Notes: generated by a model from the sequence alone, not told the origin. A stretch of 64,000 nucleotides of DNA from Planctomycetaceae bacterium (GCA_007121535.1 SKKK01000047.1:1-64000), one strand, 5' to 3'; counted from the stretch's first letter, positions 34,824 to 43,368 are shown. Made by a program: numbers and translations.

Positions 34824-36326
34824 TCAAGAACGCCCCTCTTGTGGACCCAATACGACACGAGCGTAGCTGATCGTCCCGGAGGTGCCGGCTCGCATACCCA
34901 GCAGGTCGATGGTGGGCGACGGTGCGCAACCGGCTCGCACCGTGGCGGTGAAAAAAGTCGTCAATGGATGTTCCATGTCCAATGTGATGGGGGACGTGCT
35001 GGTCCCGTCAGGCAGCAGTTCGATCAGACGGTTTTCCGCAACCCGTGCGCCTGTCACGTCGGTCCCGTGGACGTAGCAGATGACGAACAAACGGCCGTCG
35101 GGCGTGACGTGAAACCGACCGCGACCGGGGATTTCCGTCGAGCCGACTTCGCCGCCGGCCAGCAGAGTCCGGCGCCGGACCACCTGGCCGCGTCGTACGA
35201 CGGCGTACTTCAACGCCCAGATTCGTTCGATGTCGGGAAAGCGTTCGTTGCGCAACGTCAAATGGATCGGGTTTTCGTGCCATAGCACGTGCACGTCGCC
35301 ATCGTCCGCAAGGTGCAGATCGCAGGAGAACAGCCAACCGCCCGTCGAATAGCAGTTGTCGATCTCGATCCATTCCGAGAATCTGCCGGTGGTGATGTCG
35401 TCCGACCAGGTGTAGTACAGCTTCCGAAAACGCGGACCCCACTGGCGTTTCAAATCACCCACGTCCGGCATGCGTTCCCACTGGTCAAAGGCTGAATTTC
35501 CCAGAAAGTGGACCGCCCGATCCTTCAAAGCCACGTTGGGATAATTGACGCGGACTCCGGCTCCGCCATAGGGCGCCTTTTCCGGATCTTCACGCGGCAA
35601 CCAGTCCAATCGGCCCGTCGACCAATGCTGTTGATCATCGAGAAACGCCCAGCAGCAATGGGTGTAACCGATGTTCTGGAACAGGATCAACTCGCCCCGA
35701 TCCCCGTCGGCAACGAAGCTGCGGTACGAGTGTTCGGTGAACGGCGGCGAGTCGCTCCATTGCGGCAGCAGCGTCTTATAGGCCGCTCGAGCATCAGCGG
35801 CCGAGAACTGCAGGATTTCGGGCCGTGCCGGACCACGGACGGCCGCCGGATCGGTCGCCAGCGTGGGGTTGACCGACATCATCACGCGGCCATCCCGAAA
35901 ACAACACAAGGGACATGGCTCGCGAGTCCGGTCGTTCGGATCCGCCTGCTGCAGCAGCCACCGATCGTCCTTTCGCTGAAACAATTTCCAGCGGCAATTG
36001 TTCAGCGGTGGGTAATCGGCCAACGTTTCCAGACCGCTGACAAACACGTCGTCCTTCCACCGGACCACGCAGGTGTTGCCATGGGACCACATCGGCCCCG
36101 CCCCGTTATTGGCCGGTTGGAACTGGTAAACGTCCTCTTCCAATTCGACCACGGGCCGCAGCAGGCGGCCGGCCGCTGCCAGCGGTTCCGCATCTTCGAC
36201 CGGGACCACCGACGACGGGCTGGGCGGATGGGCGATCGATCGAGCCGATCGCCCCGGGACCATCGCAGCGGCGGCGGTCGAGCCGACGGCCGCCCCGAAG
36301 AAATCGCGTCGCGTCATCCCGTTCAT
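34824..36326 (-). CDS. Tat-exported protein, probable sialidase-like beta-propeller
   Basis: 500 residues. The leader M-T-R-R-D-F-F-G-A-A-V-G-S-T-A-A-A-A is a twin-arginine signal. The mature part is rich in Trp, Asp and Gly and shows repeated strand blocks with aromatic/Asp turns (W-S-H-G-N-T-C-V-V-R-W, C-C-F-R-D-G-R-V-M-M-S-V, Y-Y-T-W-S-D-D-I-T, S-T-G-G-W-L-F-S-C-D-L-H). This is like BNR/sialidase propellers, but canonical S-x-D-x-G-x-T-W boxes are not obvious. It lies 19 bases downstream of a Tat-exported Gfo/Idh/MocA gene in one operon, suggesting joint action on sugars or glycans outside the membrane. Catalytic function unknown. Confidence 0.78.
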   Translation of the reverse strand: MNGMTRRDFFGAAVGSTAAAAMVPGRSARSIAHPPSPSSVVPVEDAEPLAAAGRLLRPVVELEEDVYQFQPANNGAGPMWSHGNTCVVRWKDDVFVSGLETLADYPPLNNCRWKLFQRKDDRWLLQQADPNDRTREPCPLCCFRDGRVMMSVNPTLATDPAAVRGPARPEILQFSAADARAAYKTLLPQWSDSPPFTEHSYRSFVADGDRGELILFQNIGYTHCCWAFLDDQQHWSTGRLDWLPREDPEKAPYGGAGVRVNYPNVALKDRAVHFLGNSAFDQWERMPDVGDLKRQWGPRFRKLYYTWSDDITTGRFSEWIEIDNCYSTGGWLFSCDLHLADDGDVHVLWHENPIHLTLRNERFPDIERIWALKYAVVRRGQVVRRRTLLAGGEVGSTEIPGRGRFHVTPDGRLFVICYVHGTDVTGARVAENRLIELLPDGTSTSPITLDMEHPLTTFFTATVRAGCAPSPTIDLLGMRAGTSGTISYARVVLGPQEGRS

Positions 36327-36345
36327 CGCAGTGCTCCTTGGCCGG

Positions 36346-37677
36346 CTAAACGTTCAGCTTCCATGGCTGGCGATATTCGTAATGCAGCCATTCGTTGGCT
36401 TCCGGGTTGTTCGTAAAGCGTTCCTTTTCCGGATCCCATTCCAACGTGCTGCCGGTCATCAAAGCGATGTTGGCCAACAGCGCGTACGTCGTCGAAATAT
36501 GCCCGACCTCGATATCGCACTTGGGCACGCCGCGCGATCGCATGCAGTCCAGGAAATCCTTGGCGTGTTGCGCCGTCAAGGACAGGTTCGCCACGCGATG
36601 ATCCGCGTGCCGGTAATCGGCCGCCCTGAACTCCATCGGTTCCATCCTGGGTTGACGGTCCTGATACTGACCGCCCCGTTCCGGAATCACGCGCACGACC
36701 GCGTCGCTCAGATAGGCCGTGCCCTGCGTGCCCCGCAGTTCGCCATGCCCCGGGTGCGGCAAGGCCGGGTTCCCATTGGCCTCGTACTGGCCGAACATCA
36801 CCAGGCGTCCCGGTTCGGTCTCCAGAATGGCCTGCATCGTGTCGGGAATCGTGCGATCGTCCCGGACCGCGTACCGCCCGCCCAACGCGGCGATGCGCAC
36901 CGGTCCGCCGTCGCCCGTCATCCAGCGAATCACATCCAAATGATGCACGCCGTTATTGGCGATCTGCGAGGAATACAGCATCCACCAGCGAAACTTGTAC
37001 GGTGCGATCGTCTCGCGAAACGGTTCCATCGGCCGCGGACCCAGCCACAGATCCCAATCCAATCCCGGGGGCGGCGCCGTGGGTTCGGCCTTGCCCATGC
37101 CCGTCGGATACATGTTGCTCAGATGATAACAGCGGCATACCGTCACCTTGCCCAGCAGGTCATCCTGGACTCTCTTTGCCACTTCGGCATACAGTTCCGA
37201 CGCGCGGCGATGCAGGCCGACCTGGACCACTCGCCCGGTCCGCCGAGCCACTTCGACCATCTTGCGCCCTTCGTAAACCGTCATCGACACGGGCTTTTCG
37301 ACGTACACGTCCATGCCCGCCTGGCAGGCGTCGATCGTCTGGATCGCATGCCAATGGTCCGGCGTGGCAATGACCACCGCGTCCAGATCCTTCCGCTCCA
37401 GCATCCTGCGAAAATCCCGATAACTCGGCAGATTGGCGCCGTAACGCTCGCGGGCTTCGGCCAGCGTCGGTTCGCTGACGTCACACAGGGCCGCCACCTC
37501 GGCTTCCGGGTGGCTCTTGAACGCATCGACCAATTGACGACCGCGATTGGCCACGCCGATGAACCCCAGCCGGATACGATCGTTGGCGCCCAACACCATG
37601 TTGGCTCGAGCGGCCGTCAGGCCCAGGGTGGCGGCGGTCGCCGTGGTGAAGGTGCGACGGGTGATTTTTTTGGTCAT
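36346..37677 (-). CDS. Gfo/Idh/MocA family oxidoreductase with Tat leader
   Basis: 443 residues; GGAGAAT precedes the ATG. The leader T-R-R-T-F-T-T-A-T-A-A-T-L-G is a twin-arginine signal. The Rossmann motif L-G-F-I-G-V-A-N-R-G-R-Q at about 37-48 deviates from GxGxxG (G-V-A-N-R-G). Y-V-E-K-P-V-S-M near 123 has the catalytic Lys, and W-M-L-Y-S-S-Q-I-A-N-N-G-V-H-H-L-D with its His pair is typical of the planctomycete exported subgroup. NAD(P)-dependent oxidation of a sugar or derivative is expected. It is first in an operon with the Tat-exported propeller gene 19 bases downstream. Confidence 0.9.
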   Translation of the reverse strand: MTKKITRRTFTTATAATLGLTAARANMVLGANDRIRLGFIGVANRGRQLVDAFKSHPEAEVAALCDVSEPTLAEARERYGANLPSYRDFRRMLERKDLDAVVIATPDHWHAIQTIDACQAGMDVYVEKPVSMTVYEGRKMVEVARRTGRVVQVGLHRRASELYAEVAKRVQDDLLGKVTVCRCYHLSNMYPTGMGKAEPTAPPPGLDWDLWLGPRPMEPFRETIAPYKFRWWMLYSSQIANNGVHHLDVIRWMTGDGGPVRIAALGGRYAVRDDRTIPDTMQAILETEPGRLVMFGQYEANGNPALPHPGHGELRGTQGTAYLSDAVVRVIPERGGQYQDRQPRMEPMEFRAADYRHADHRVANLSLTAQHAKDFLDCMRSRGVPKCDIEVGHISTTYALLANIALMTGSTLEWDPEKERFTNNPEANEWLHYEYRQPWKLNV

Positions 37678-37778
37678 GGCGAGTATTCTCCAACTTCAAG
37701 TTCCAACGAACGAAACGCAACTGCACAGGGAACAACACCGCTTATGCTGTCAGCAATCGCGGGGATTGTCAAGAACCG

Positions 37779-37925
37779 TCAACGGGCCATCATCACCCGC
37801 AGCAGCGCCGTCACGATCAGCCATCCCCACAACAGCGTAAAGAAACCACCCATGACGATCCCGATCCACGCGTGAACGCTGCCTTTGATCGCCGGATTCT
37901 GCGCCCTGTTTCGCAGGCCAACGAT
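37779..37925 (-). pseudogene. C-terminal remnant of a DUF4190-like small membrane protein
   Basis: 48 codons read I-V-G-L-R-N-R-A-Q-N-P-A-I-K-G-S-V-H-A-W then I-G-I-V-M-G-G-F-F and a hydrophobic helix ending M-M-A-R. This is the typical last cytoplasmic loop and final helix of DUF4190-type planctomycete membrane proteins. A stop codon lies immediately upstream in frame, next to a family B repeat (37929-38011) that apparently replaced the gene's front part. It is too short and start-less to be an intact gene. Confidence 0.6.
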
Positions 37926-37928
37926 CTA

Positions 37929-38011
37929 CCACATGGAAGACGGCCCACCCGAAAACGACTCCCGACCCCCTTTCGCTCGATTCCACCAAGAAATACCTGG
38001 CCGGGTGCTTA
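37929..38011. repeat. Palindromic repeat, family B, copy 3 (inverted)
   Basis: CACCCGAAAACGACTCCCGA is followed by CCCCCTTTCGCTCGATTCCA and ends CCGGGTGCTT. It is the reverse complement of the 11148-11220 copy. It abuts both the DUF4190-like remnant and the amidotransferase gene. Confidence 0.7.
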
Positions 38012-38029
38012 TCGAAAAACCTGCGTCGC

Positions 38030-38851
38030 TCAGTCCGATCCTGCCAATCCGGCCAGACGGAAGAAGTTGCTCACCACGGTGCGACCATCCGGATGCTGGT
38101 CGTCGTAGACTTCGGGGTGAAACTGAGTTCCGTAGACCAGACGCTGCCGATGCTTGATGGCCTGGATCTTACACTCGGCCGTCGATGCCAGAAGGAGAAA
38201 CTCGTCGGGAACCTGCTGGACCTGATAGGCATGTGCCTGGCGGACCACGATCTCGTCAGGCAGCCCCTCGAACAACGGGTCGCGTTGGACGATCTGCACC
38301 GGCAGATAGCCCCATTCCTTGTATCGACCCGGATGGTAATTGGGATTCGGGTCTGCCTCGCCTTCGCGCAACAATCGCATCGGCACGACCGCCGAGGAAT
38401 ACGCCTGACCGATCATTTGCATCCCACCGCAGAATCCGAACAGCGGGATCGTCGTCTCGCGGATCAGAGGATAGAACCGGGCGTCCAATTCGCGACTGAC
38501 CACCCGCGATCGACCCGTGATCAGGATCGCCTTGACGTGAGGGTGTTCCAGATCGTGGCCTTGGACTTCGGTAAAGTGGACCACCACGCAACGCACGCCG
38601 CTCAACTGCTGCATGCGTTCGCGCAGCCGGGACCCCGAATACTCGTCGATCGGTTTTTCCGCCAGTTGTCGCCGTATGATTTCGGGGTGTTGGATCGTCA
38701 GGATACACACGATCGGCTGGTCGATGGCCGCCAGATCTTCAGGCGTCGCAAAGACCGCTCGCCAAGCGGCATCTTCCGCAAAACCGATCACCCCGACCGC
38801 CAACCAGCCGACGGTCACAAAAATCAGAACCAAACGCCATCCGCGATTCAT
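38030..38851 (-). CDS. Exported class I glutamine amidotransferase-like protein
   Basis: 273 residues from ATG 38851 (AGGAAGG upstream; an in-frame Met 13 codons earlier was rejected). A signal peptide spans about 5-25, ending G-F-A-E. The GATase1 triad is visible: nucleophile elbow F-G-F-C-G-G-M-Q-M-I-G (Cys) and the distal Y-G-T-Q-F-H-P-E-V-Y (His and Glu). No synthetase domain or partner gene is present. Class I amidotransferase domains are normally cytoplasmic and feed ammonia to a partner. An exported stand-alone version suggests a different hydrolase role, for example on gamma-glutamyl compounds or peptides. Confidence in the fold is high, in the reaction low. Confidence 0.85.
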   Translation of the reverse strand: MNRGWRLVLIFVTVGWLAVGVIGFAEDAAWRAVFATPEDLAAIDQPIVCILTIQHPEIIRRQLAEKPIDEYSGSRLRERMQQLSGVRCVVVHFTEVQGHDLEHPHVKAILITGRSRVVSRELDARFYPLIRETTIPLFGFCGGMQMIGQAYSSAVVPMRLLREGEADPNPNYHPGRYKEWGYLPVQIVQRDPLFEGLPDEIVVRQAHAYQVQQVPDEFLLLASTAECKIQAIKHRQRLVYGTQFHPEVYDDQHPDGRTVVSNFFRLAGLAGSD

Positions 38852-38955
38852 GGAACGATCCTTCCTGTGAAAAGTTTTCGATGCGTTCAAGTGATTTGCC
38901 CACCATCAGCGAGCAATCAATTATTAGAGTACCGATTCGCCAACGTTTCGCAAGT

Positions 38956-39182
38956 AACCCAAGGTGCGCGGAGTACCGCGACCTTGGGCTTTGGAGTTCG
39001 ACGCCTTTGGCGTCACGCGAACGCGATCACCAAGGACGGGTGAGGACGCGGCGGGGGTCTGGCGTTGTCTTCGGGCGAGGATCGTGTGGGTCCCGAGCGC
39101 TGAGCGGGACCCGATCGGCCCCCCGTTCGGCGCTCGGGGGCCACATGAGAAACGTGGCACTCGAAAACGACTCCCGCCCCCT
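38956..39182. repeat. Long family B repeat, copy 4 (left arm of a large inverted pair)
   Basis: It starts AACCCAAGGTGCGCGGAGTA, contains a hairpin CCAAGGTGCGCGG / CCGCGACCTTGG and a GGGTCCCGAGCGC / GCGCTCGGGGGCC segment, and ends CGAAAACGACTCCCGCCCCC. The same 225-bp sequence occurs inverted at 42952-43177. No gene is present in 38852-39191. Confidence 0.8.
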
Positions 39183-39191
39183 TCGCCCTTC

Positions 39192-39320
39192 CGCTTTATC
39201 GATTGGATGATGAGCCTGCGGTAAGACCGGAGCCGGAAATTCGAACAGGAACTGACGGACCTGGAGGAGAGTTTGAACATGCCGTATGTCACATCGGTAG
39301 AACGCACATCCACTGCTTAG
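39192..39320 (+). pseudogene. Short remnant of an Rpn/PD-(D/E)XK transposase-like gene
   Basis: The frame reads R-F-I-D-W-M-M-S-L-R, then an in-frame TAA (39222-39224), then R-K-F-E-Q-E-L-T-D-L-E-E-S-L-N and M-P-Y-V-T-S-V-E-R. This order (F-I-D-W-M-M-x-L-P ... F-x-Q-E-L ... M-P-Y-V-T-S-x-E-R) is characteristic of the central region of planctomycete/cyanobacterial Rpn-like transposase proteins. Both ends are missing. It directly follows the family B repeat. Confidence 0.65.
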
Positions 39321-39587
39321 CGGATCTTCAGTCGTGGTTGGATGCCCGCGAGGGGTAGGCGGATCCCGGCATGGCAGCCGTTTGCAGACCTGCTTGTTCG
39401 GCTAAGGGGACGGTGGCGTCTGACTTTCGTTGGCTGGCAGCGACCAGTTTCTGCCGATAAGCCTCGGCTTCTTCGATCGTCAGCACCCTACGAACGAACC
39501 CCGGGAGGCAAACGTTACCACCCGGGGCCGAAGAACTGACCATGGGGTATCGCCCCGGCCACGCGAGTTTGTGCTTCGGTGTAGCGT

Positions 39588-40004
39588 TTAGCTTTCCAGT
39601 CGAACCTCGACCGTATTGGGACCTTCCGAAACACTGATCGAGATATCACTGTCCGCTTCGTTCCAATACTTGTCGGGAACCGATTGGTCGATTGTCACAG
39701 GTTGCGCCTCGCCTGTCGGATCTCCCAGTTTCGGAGCCAGGTAGACGGTGTAGGTTCCGACGGGCAGCGGGGTGTCGACCTTGAACGATCCGCCGGGCCT
39801 GATGTCCGCCGTGCCGCCTTGTCCCGTCGCCATGCTTAGGAAGACCAATGAAGCGTCCGAGTAGGGCTCGCCGTTCAAAGTAACCGTACCTTCGACGGTG
39901 CCCACCGGATCAGGTCTTCCACATCCAGTCACAGTGACCGCTAACAGGGCCAATAACACAGCCGAATAGCCCGCAAAGACACCCCGGCACGACTTTTTAA
40001 GCAT
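39588..40004 (-). CDS. Lipoprotein with carboxypeptidase-regulatory-like (transthyretin-like) domain
   Basis: 138 residues; GGAAGGA lies before the ATG. The signal peptide ends in the lipobox V-T-G-C (Cys near residue 28), so the mature protein is lipid-anchored. The rest is a single beta-sandwich: G-T-V-E-G-T-V-T-L-N-G-E-P, A-S-L-V-F-L-S, then G-S-F-K-V-D-T-P-L-P-V-G-T-Y-T-V-Y-L-A-P-K. This is the planctomycete lipoprotein type that regularly follows DUF1559 genes, as here (about 100 bases downstream, same strand). It probably works with the DUF1559 protein at the cell envelope; molecular function is unknown. Confidence 0.85.
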   Translation of the reverse strand: MLKKSCRGVFAGYSAVLLALLAVTVTGCGRPDPVGTVEGTVTLNGEPYSDASLVFLSMATGQGGTADIRPGGSFKVDTPLPVGTYTVYLAPKLGDPTGEAQPVTIDQSVPDKYWNEADSDISISVSEGPNTVEVRLES

Positions 40005-40103
40005 TTAGTTTTCCTTCCAAAATGAATCTGGTTTGTAACGAGAGTGGCCCGCTGATTATGCGAGACCACTCGAATACGCCGTTGCAGTCACTTAGCGAGT
40101 GAA

Positions 40104-41099
40104 CTACGGGAATTGCACCGGTTCCCCATCGTAGCGGCACGCCAATCGTTTCAGCGTCAAGAAGTCGATCACTTCGGGGATAAACTGGACGCTCCCATCC
40201 ACCATTGCGACGTTGATGCCTCCCGGGTGCTGCGAATTCACGTGGGTATTGTTTCGGTACATCTGGTCGGTTGCCCCGGTCTGCACGATTTGCGAGTTGG
40301 GCGCAAAACGGACGCATGTGGTTCCCGTCTGCCAATGGTCGCTACAGTCGCCAACCAGGGTGAAAGGCCTCCGACTTCCGAACCAGCCTCCGTAGTAGTT
40401 CGATGTGCGGTTCCGTCCAGCGACCAGTCCCGACTGCTCGAAGATCAGAATGACGTTTGATGTGCCATCCACAACCTGAGCCATGCCGATGGCCTGGTTT
40501 TGGAACAAAACCCCGTTGTCGCAGGACCAACCCTGCCCGCAATCCCTGGTGCCCCGATTGGGGTCGATTCCTGGGATCGGACGCGCGGCGCCTTGGTTAC
40601 CGGCGTAATTGACATTGATCGTTTCACGCTGATTATTGTGGGTGACGCCCTGGGCATTCTCGAAGGGCATGATCTGTGTCGAGGGGCAACGGTAAGCATC
40701 CACCATCAAATGCCTCAAAAACTCGTTGCCGATCAACGCGTCATCACCGGCCGCTCCGCCCGCCATGAAAGACGGTGCTTGGTTGGTGAAAACCAATTGG
40801 TCGTAGATGACCCCTTGCTCGATGAACGGCAAGATCAAAGCTCGCCAATTGGTGCCGTTCGCCGGCCAATCATGCCGCAGGTTGAAGCTACCCACGGGCA
40901 AGGTCTTGAACGTGTCGTGGTAGTTGTGCTGCGCCAATGCAATTTGCTTCAGGTTGTTCACGCATTGGGTACGCCGAGCCGCCTCGCGAGCCGCTTGGAC
41001 GGCGGGCAACAGAAGTGCTACGAGAACCCCGATGATGGCGATCACCACCAACAGTTCGACGAGCGTGAAACCTCGTCGACGAAAACCAAAATGTGCCAT
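40104..41099 (-). CDS. DUF1559 protein with type IV prepilin-like N-terminus
   Basis: 331 residues from ATG 41099 (AGGAGTAG upstream; the frame is open further up without support). The N-terminus R-R-R-G-F-T-L-V-E-L-L-V-V-I-A-I-I-G is a class III/prepilin signal: cleavage after Gly, Glu at +5 and a hydrophobic helix. The DUF1559 body starts with A-R-R-T-Q-C-V-N-N-L-K-Q-I-A-L-A-Q-H-N-Y-H-D and ends with the H-P-G-G-I-N-V-A-M-V-D-G-S-V-Q-F block. The family is hugely expanded in planctomycetes. It is presumed to be a pseudopilin-like envelope or fibre protein, though no function is proven. Paired with the lipoprotein gene downstream. Confidence 0.93.
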   Translation of the reverse strand: MAHFGFRRRGFTLVELLVVIAIIGVLVALLLPAVQAAREAARRTQCVNNLKQIALAQHNYHDTFKTLPVGSFNLRHDWPANGTNWRALILPFIEQGVIYDQLVFTNQAPSFMAGGAAGDDALIGNEFLRHLMVDAYRCPSTQIMPFENAQGVTHNNQRETINVNYAGNQGAARPIPGIDPNRGTRDCGQGWSCDNGVLFQNQAIGMAQVVDGTSNVILIFEQSGLVAGRNRTSNYYGGWFGSRRPFTLVGDCSDHWQTGTTCVRFAPNSQIVQTGATDQMYRNNTHVNSQHPGGINVAMVDGSVQFIPEVIDFLTLKRLACRYDGEPVQFP

Positions 41100-41537
41100 G
41101 ATTCTACTCCTGATTGAGGAAGTCAAGAAAAAGTCCAGCTCGACAACTTCGTCGATGCACTGGAATGCCAACGCAAAACGAAACAGAGGGCTTCGACTCA
41201 AATTAAGAAGGACTCGACAAATCACACCTTAGTCAAACTTCTCTCAGTATAACTCACCACGAAGATGATGGGAATCGGAGTACTGTCGAAATTTCTTTCG
41301 CAATTTTCGCCCTTCGTTAGTCAAATAGGGGGAATATCACTCTCATCATCAAGGCATTTTGGCGTAATTAAAACCTCCCTAACATGGTGCAATGAGCGAG
41401 GTGACGGGCTACTATCTTGACATTCACATGCTAAAATGCACAAATTGGAACGTATTTGGCTGTGCGGAATGCCAAAGCTGGCCGAATTCAAGCGACCGAC
41501 GATCTCGTTTCTCTCCGTTAATCAGGGATTTGGTGCC
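41100..41537. other. Divergent intergenic region, no gene seen
   Basis: This 438-base, comparatively AT-rich stretch separates the leftward DUF1559 gene from the rightward Gfo/Idh/MocA gene and should hold both promoters. A possible leftward -10 (TATACT, complement of 41246-41251) lies about 150 bases upstream of the DUF1559 start; no matching -35 was found. The open frame upstream of 41538 has no homology. Confidence 0.4.
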
Positions 41538-42944
41538 ATGAAGCGCAAACAGTGGACTCGACGCGATATGATTAGAACGAGCGCGGCGGCGATCGCGTTG
41601 CCGGCTTTCGTCCCGGCTCGGTTGCTGGGCAGGACGGGCGCCGCGCCGCCCAGCGAAACGGTGCGGGTCGGCGTGATCGGGTGTGGCGGACGCGCACGGT
41701 GTATCCGCGAGGGAGCCGACGTCAAAGGGTTCCAGGTCGTAGCGGCCTGCGATATTCAACGGGAACGGGCCGAGCAATTTGCCCAGCAGATGTCGCAAGG
41801 CGAATCCTGGGGCGTCTACGAAGATTTTCGACAGATGATCGAGCAGGAGAAGCTGGACGGCGTGATGGTAATGACCACCACCCACGCGCGGGCCCGAGCG
41901 ACGGTTTTGTCGATGCAGATGGGGGCCGATGCTTTCATCGAAAAACCGCTTTGTCTGACGATCGCCGAGGGCCGCGCCATCGTCAATGCCGCTCGGCACT
42001 ACGACCGGGTGACGCAGGTCGGATCTCAGCAACGTTCGATGCCGATCAACAACTGGGCCAGCGATTTGGTGAAGAACGGTGCCATCGGGCACATCCGCGT
42101 CGTGTTGGCACCCAATTTCGTCGGTCCTTTCCGCTGGACCAAGACCTCGTCGGCCGACGTCAAGGAACCGGTGGACAAGTGGTGGGATCTGTGGACCGAC
42201 CAGGCGGAGCTGCGGCCTTACGATTCCGCGTTGCATCGCGGATGGGCTCGTTGGTGGGACTACGATGGCGGCGGTTTGGTGTTCGGCGTTACCGGCTGGG
42301 GGACGCACAGCTACGACCAGATCAATCGTGCCTTGGGGACCGACGACACGGGGCCGGTCGAGGTGCTGTTGGAGGAGCCGGTGGCCGATCGCGATACGGG
42401 GCGATTTGTCGGCGGCGAAACGGTTGGCGGCGTACTGATCGGCGAGACGGGCGATATCGATACGGGCGTGGATTATCACCGCATGGCCAAGTTGACGGGC
42501 CCGCGGGCTCGAGTCCGCATGTGGTTCGCCAACGGCACCGAACTGCGTCTGCATCTGGATGGCGATCGCGGCCCGGGGCTGGGCGCCATCTTCGTGGGCG
42601 AAGAAGGTCGGATCGAAATCAATCGCAACCGCGTGGCCAGCAACCCGTTGGAATTGGTCCGTGCTTCGGACAATCCGGGTCCCAACCAACGTCCCGAAAC
42701 GTCGTATCACATCGAAGATTGGATCGAATGCATCAAGACTCGCGGGCGATGCACGGCGGACGTCGAGATCGGCCAGCGGTCGACGACTTTGTGCTACCTG
42801 GTCAACATCGTTCGTGACGTGGGGCGAATCGGCGAGCGGTTACGGTGGGATCCGGCGGCCGAGCGGTTCACGAATTGCGACGAGGCCAACGCGTTGCTGG
42901 ACCGTCCGCGCCGCGAGGGCTACGAGTTGCCCGCGCTGGTGTAG
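41538..42944 (+). CDS. Gfo/Idh/MocA family oxidoreductase with Tat leader
   Basis: 468 residues from ATG 41538. The leader W-T-R-R-D-M-I-R-T-S-A-A-A-I-A is a twin-arginine signal, which decides the start over an ATG 34 codons upstream. The Rossmann motif G-V-I-G-C-G-G-R-A-R-C and the signature F-I-E-K-P-L-C-L (catalytic Lys) are followed by the exported-subgroup W-D-Y-D-G-G-G-L-V-F-G-V-T-G-W-G-T-H. The substrate is unknown. It stands alone, immediately followed by a family B repeat starting within eight bases of the stop codon. Confidence 0.9.
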   Translation: MKRKQWTRRDMIRTSAAAIALPAFVPARLLGRTGAAPPSETVRVGVIGCGGRARCIREGADVKGFQVVAACDIQRERAEQFAQQMSQGESWGVYEDFRQMIEQEKLDGVMVMTTTHARARATVLSMQMGADAFIEKPLCLTIAEGRAIVNAARHYDRVTQVGSQQRSMPINNWASDLVKNGAIGHIRVVLAPNFVGPFRWTKTSSADVKEPVDKWWDLWTDQAELRPYDSALHRGWARWWDYDGGGLVFGVTGWGTHSYDQINRALGTDDTGPVEVLLEEPVADRDTGRFVGGETVGGVLIGETGDIDTGVDYHRMAKLTGPRARVRMWFANGTELRLHLDGDRGPGLGAIFVGEEGRIEINRNRVASNPLELVRASDNPGPNQRPETSYHIEDWIECIKTRGRCTADVEIGQRSTTLCYLVNIVRDVGRIGERLRWDPAAERFTNCDEANALLDRPRREGYELPALV

Positions 42945-42951
42945 AGTTCGA

Positions 42952-43177
42952 GGGGGTCGGGAGTCGTTTTCGGGTGACCCGCTTCCCATGTGGCCCCCGA
43001 GCGCCGATCGGGGGTCTGATCGGGTTCCGCTCAGCGTTCGGGACCCACACAATCGTTGGCCGAAAACGACTCCCGACCCCGTTGTGTCCTCACGCATCAT
43101 TGTTGACCGCGTTCGTGTGACGCCAAAGGCGTCGAACTCCAAAGCCCAAGGTCGCGGTACTCCGCGCACCTTGGGTT
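42952..43177. repeat. Long family B repeat, copy 5 (right arm of a large inverted pair)
   Basis: It begins GGGGGTCGGGAGTCGTTTTC, continues with CCCATGTGGCCCCCGAGCGC and GCGTTCGGGACCCACACAAT, then the arm CGAAAACGACTCCCGACCCC, and ends with GTACTCCGCGCACCTTGGGT. It is the inverse of 38956-39182. Together they bracket the lipoprotein, DUF1559 and Gfo/Idh/MocA genes. Confidence 0.8.
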
Positions 43178-43201
43178 GACGAGTTGCAGGAGTGTGCCAT
43201 C

Positions 43202-43368
43202 AAACCCCAACGGGGTTTTACACGCCGCCACACCGCCCATCTGCCTCGTTGCAAATCATCACGTGAAATGCGCGTTGCACCCTTTCAGGGTGCTTGGTCT
43301 TTGACGTTTCGCTGACCCAGGGTGCGCTGCGCGACCCTGGGCTGTGGAATGGCACCCCGTTGGGGTGC
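43202..43368. repeat. Cluster of four short perfect hairpins
   Basis: Perfect stems: AAACCCC/GGGGTTT (43202-43218, followed by T), GCACCCT/AGGGTGC (43277-43293), CCCAGGGT/ACCCTGGG (43316-43341) and GCACCCC/GGGGTGC (43352-43368). The gap 42945-43584 consists of this cluster plus family B repeats; no gene is visible. The first hairpin could terminate transcription from 41538. Confidence 0.65.

Noticed and set aside
36331-37875. 514-codon plus-strand frame opposite the Gfo/Idh/MocA gene at 36346
   Set aside because: His/Arg/Gln-rich composition and no motifs; the opposite strand encodes a complete Tat-exported oxidoreductase.
37750-37989. 79-codon minus-strand frame overlapping the DUF4190-like remnant
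   Set aside because: The other frame on the same strand carries the recognisable membrane-protein remnant; this one is Arg/Asp-rich noise including repeat sequence.
39328-39543. 71-codon minus-strand frame
   Set aside because: No ribosome-binding site and no recognisable similarity; intergenic sequence next to pseudogene debris.
41417-41437. TTGACA followed by TAAAAT as a promoter for 41538
   Set aside because: Spacing of 9 bases is too short for a -35/-10 pair; no hexamer at 16-18 bases.
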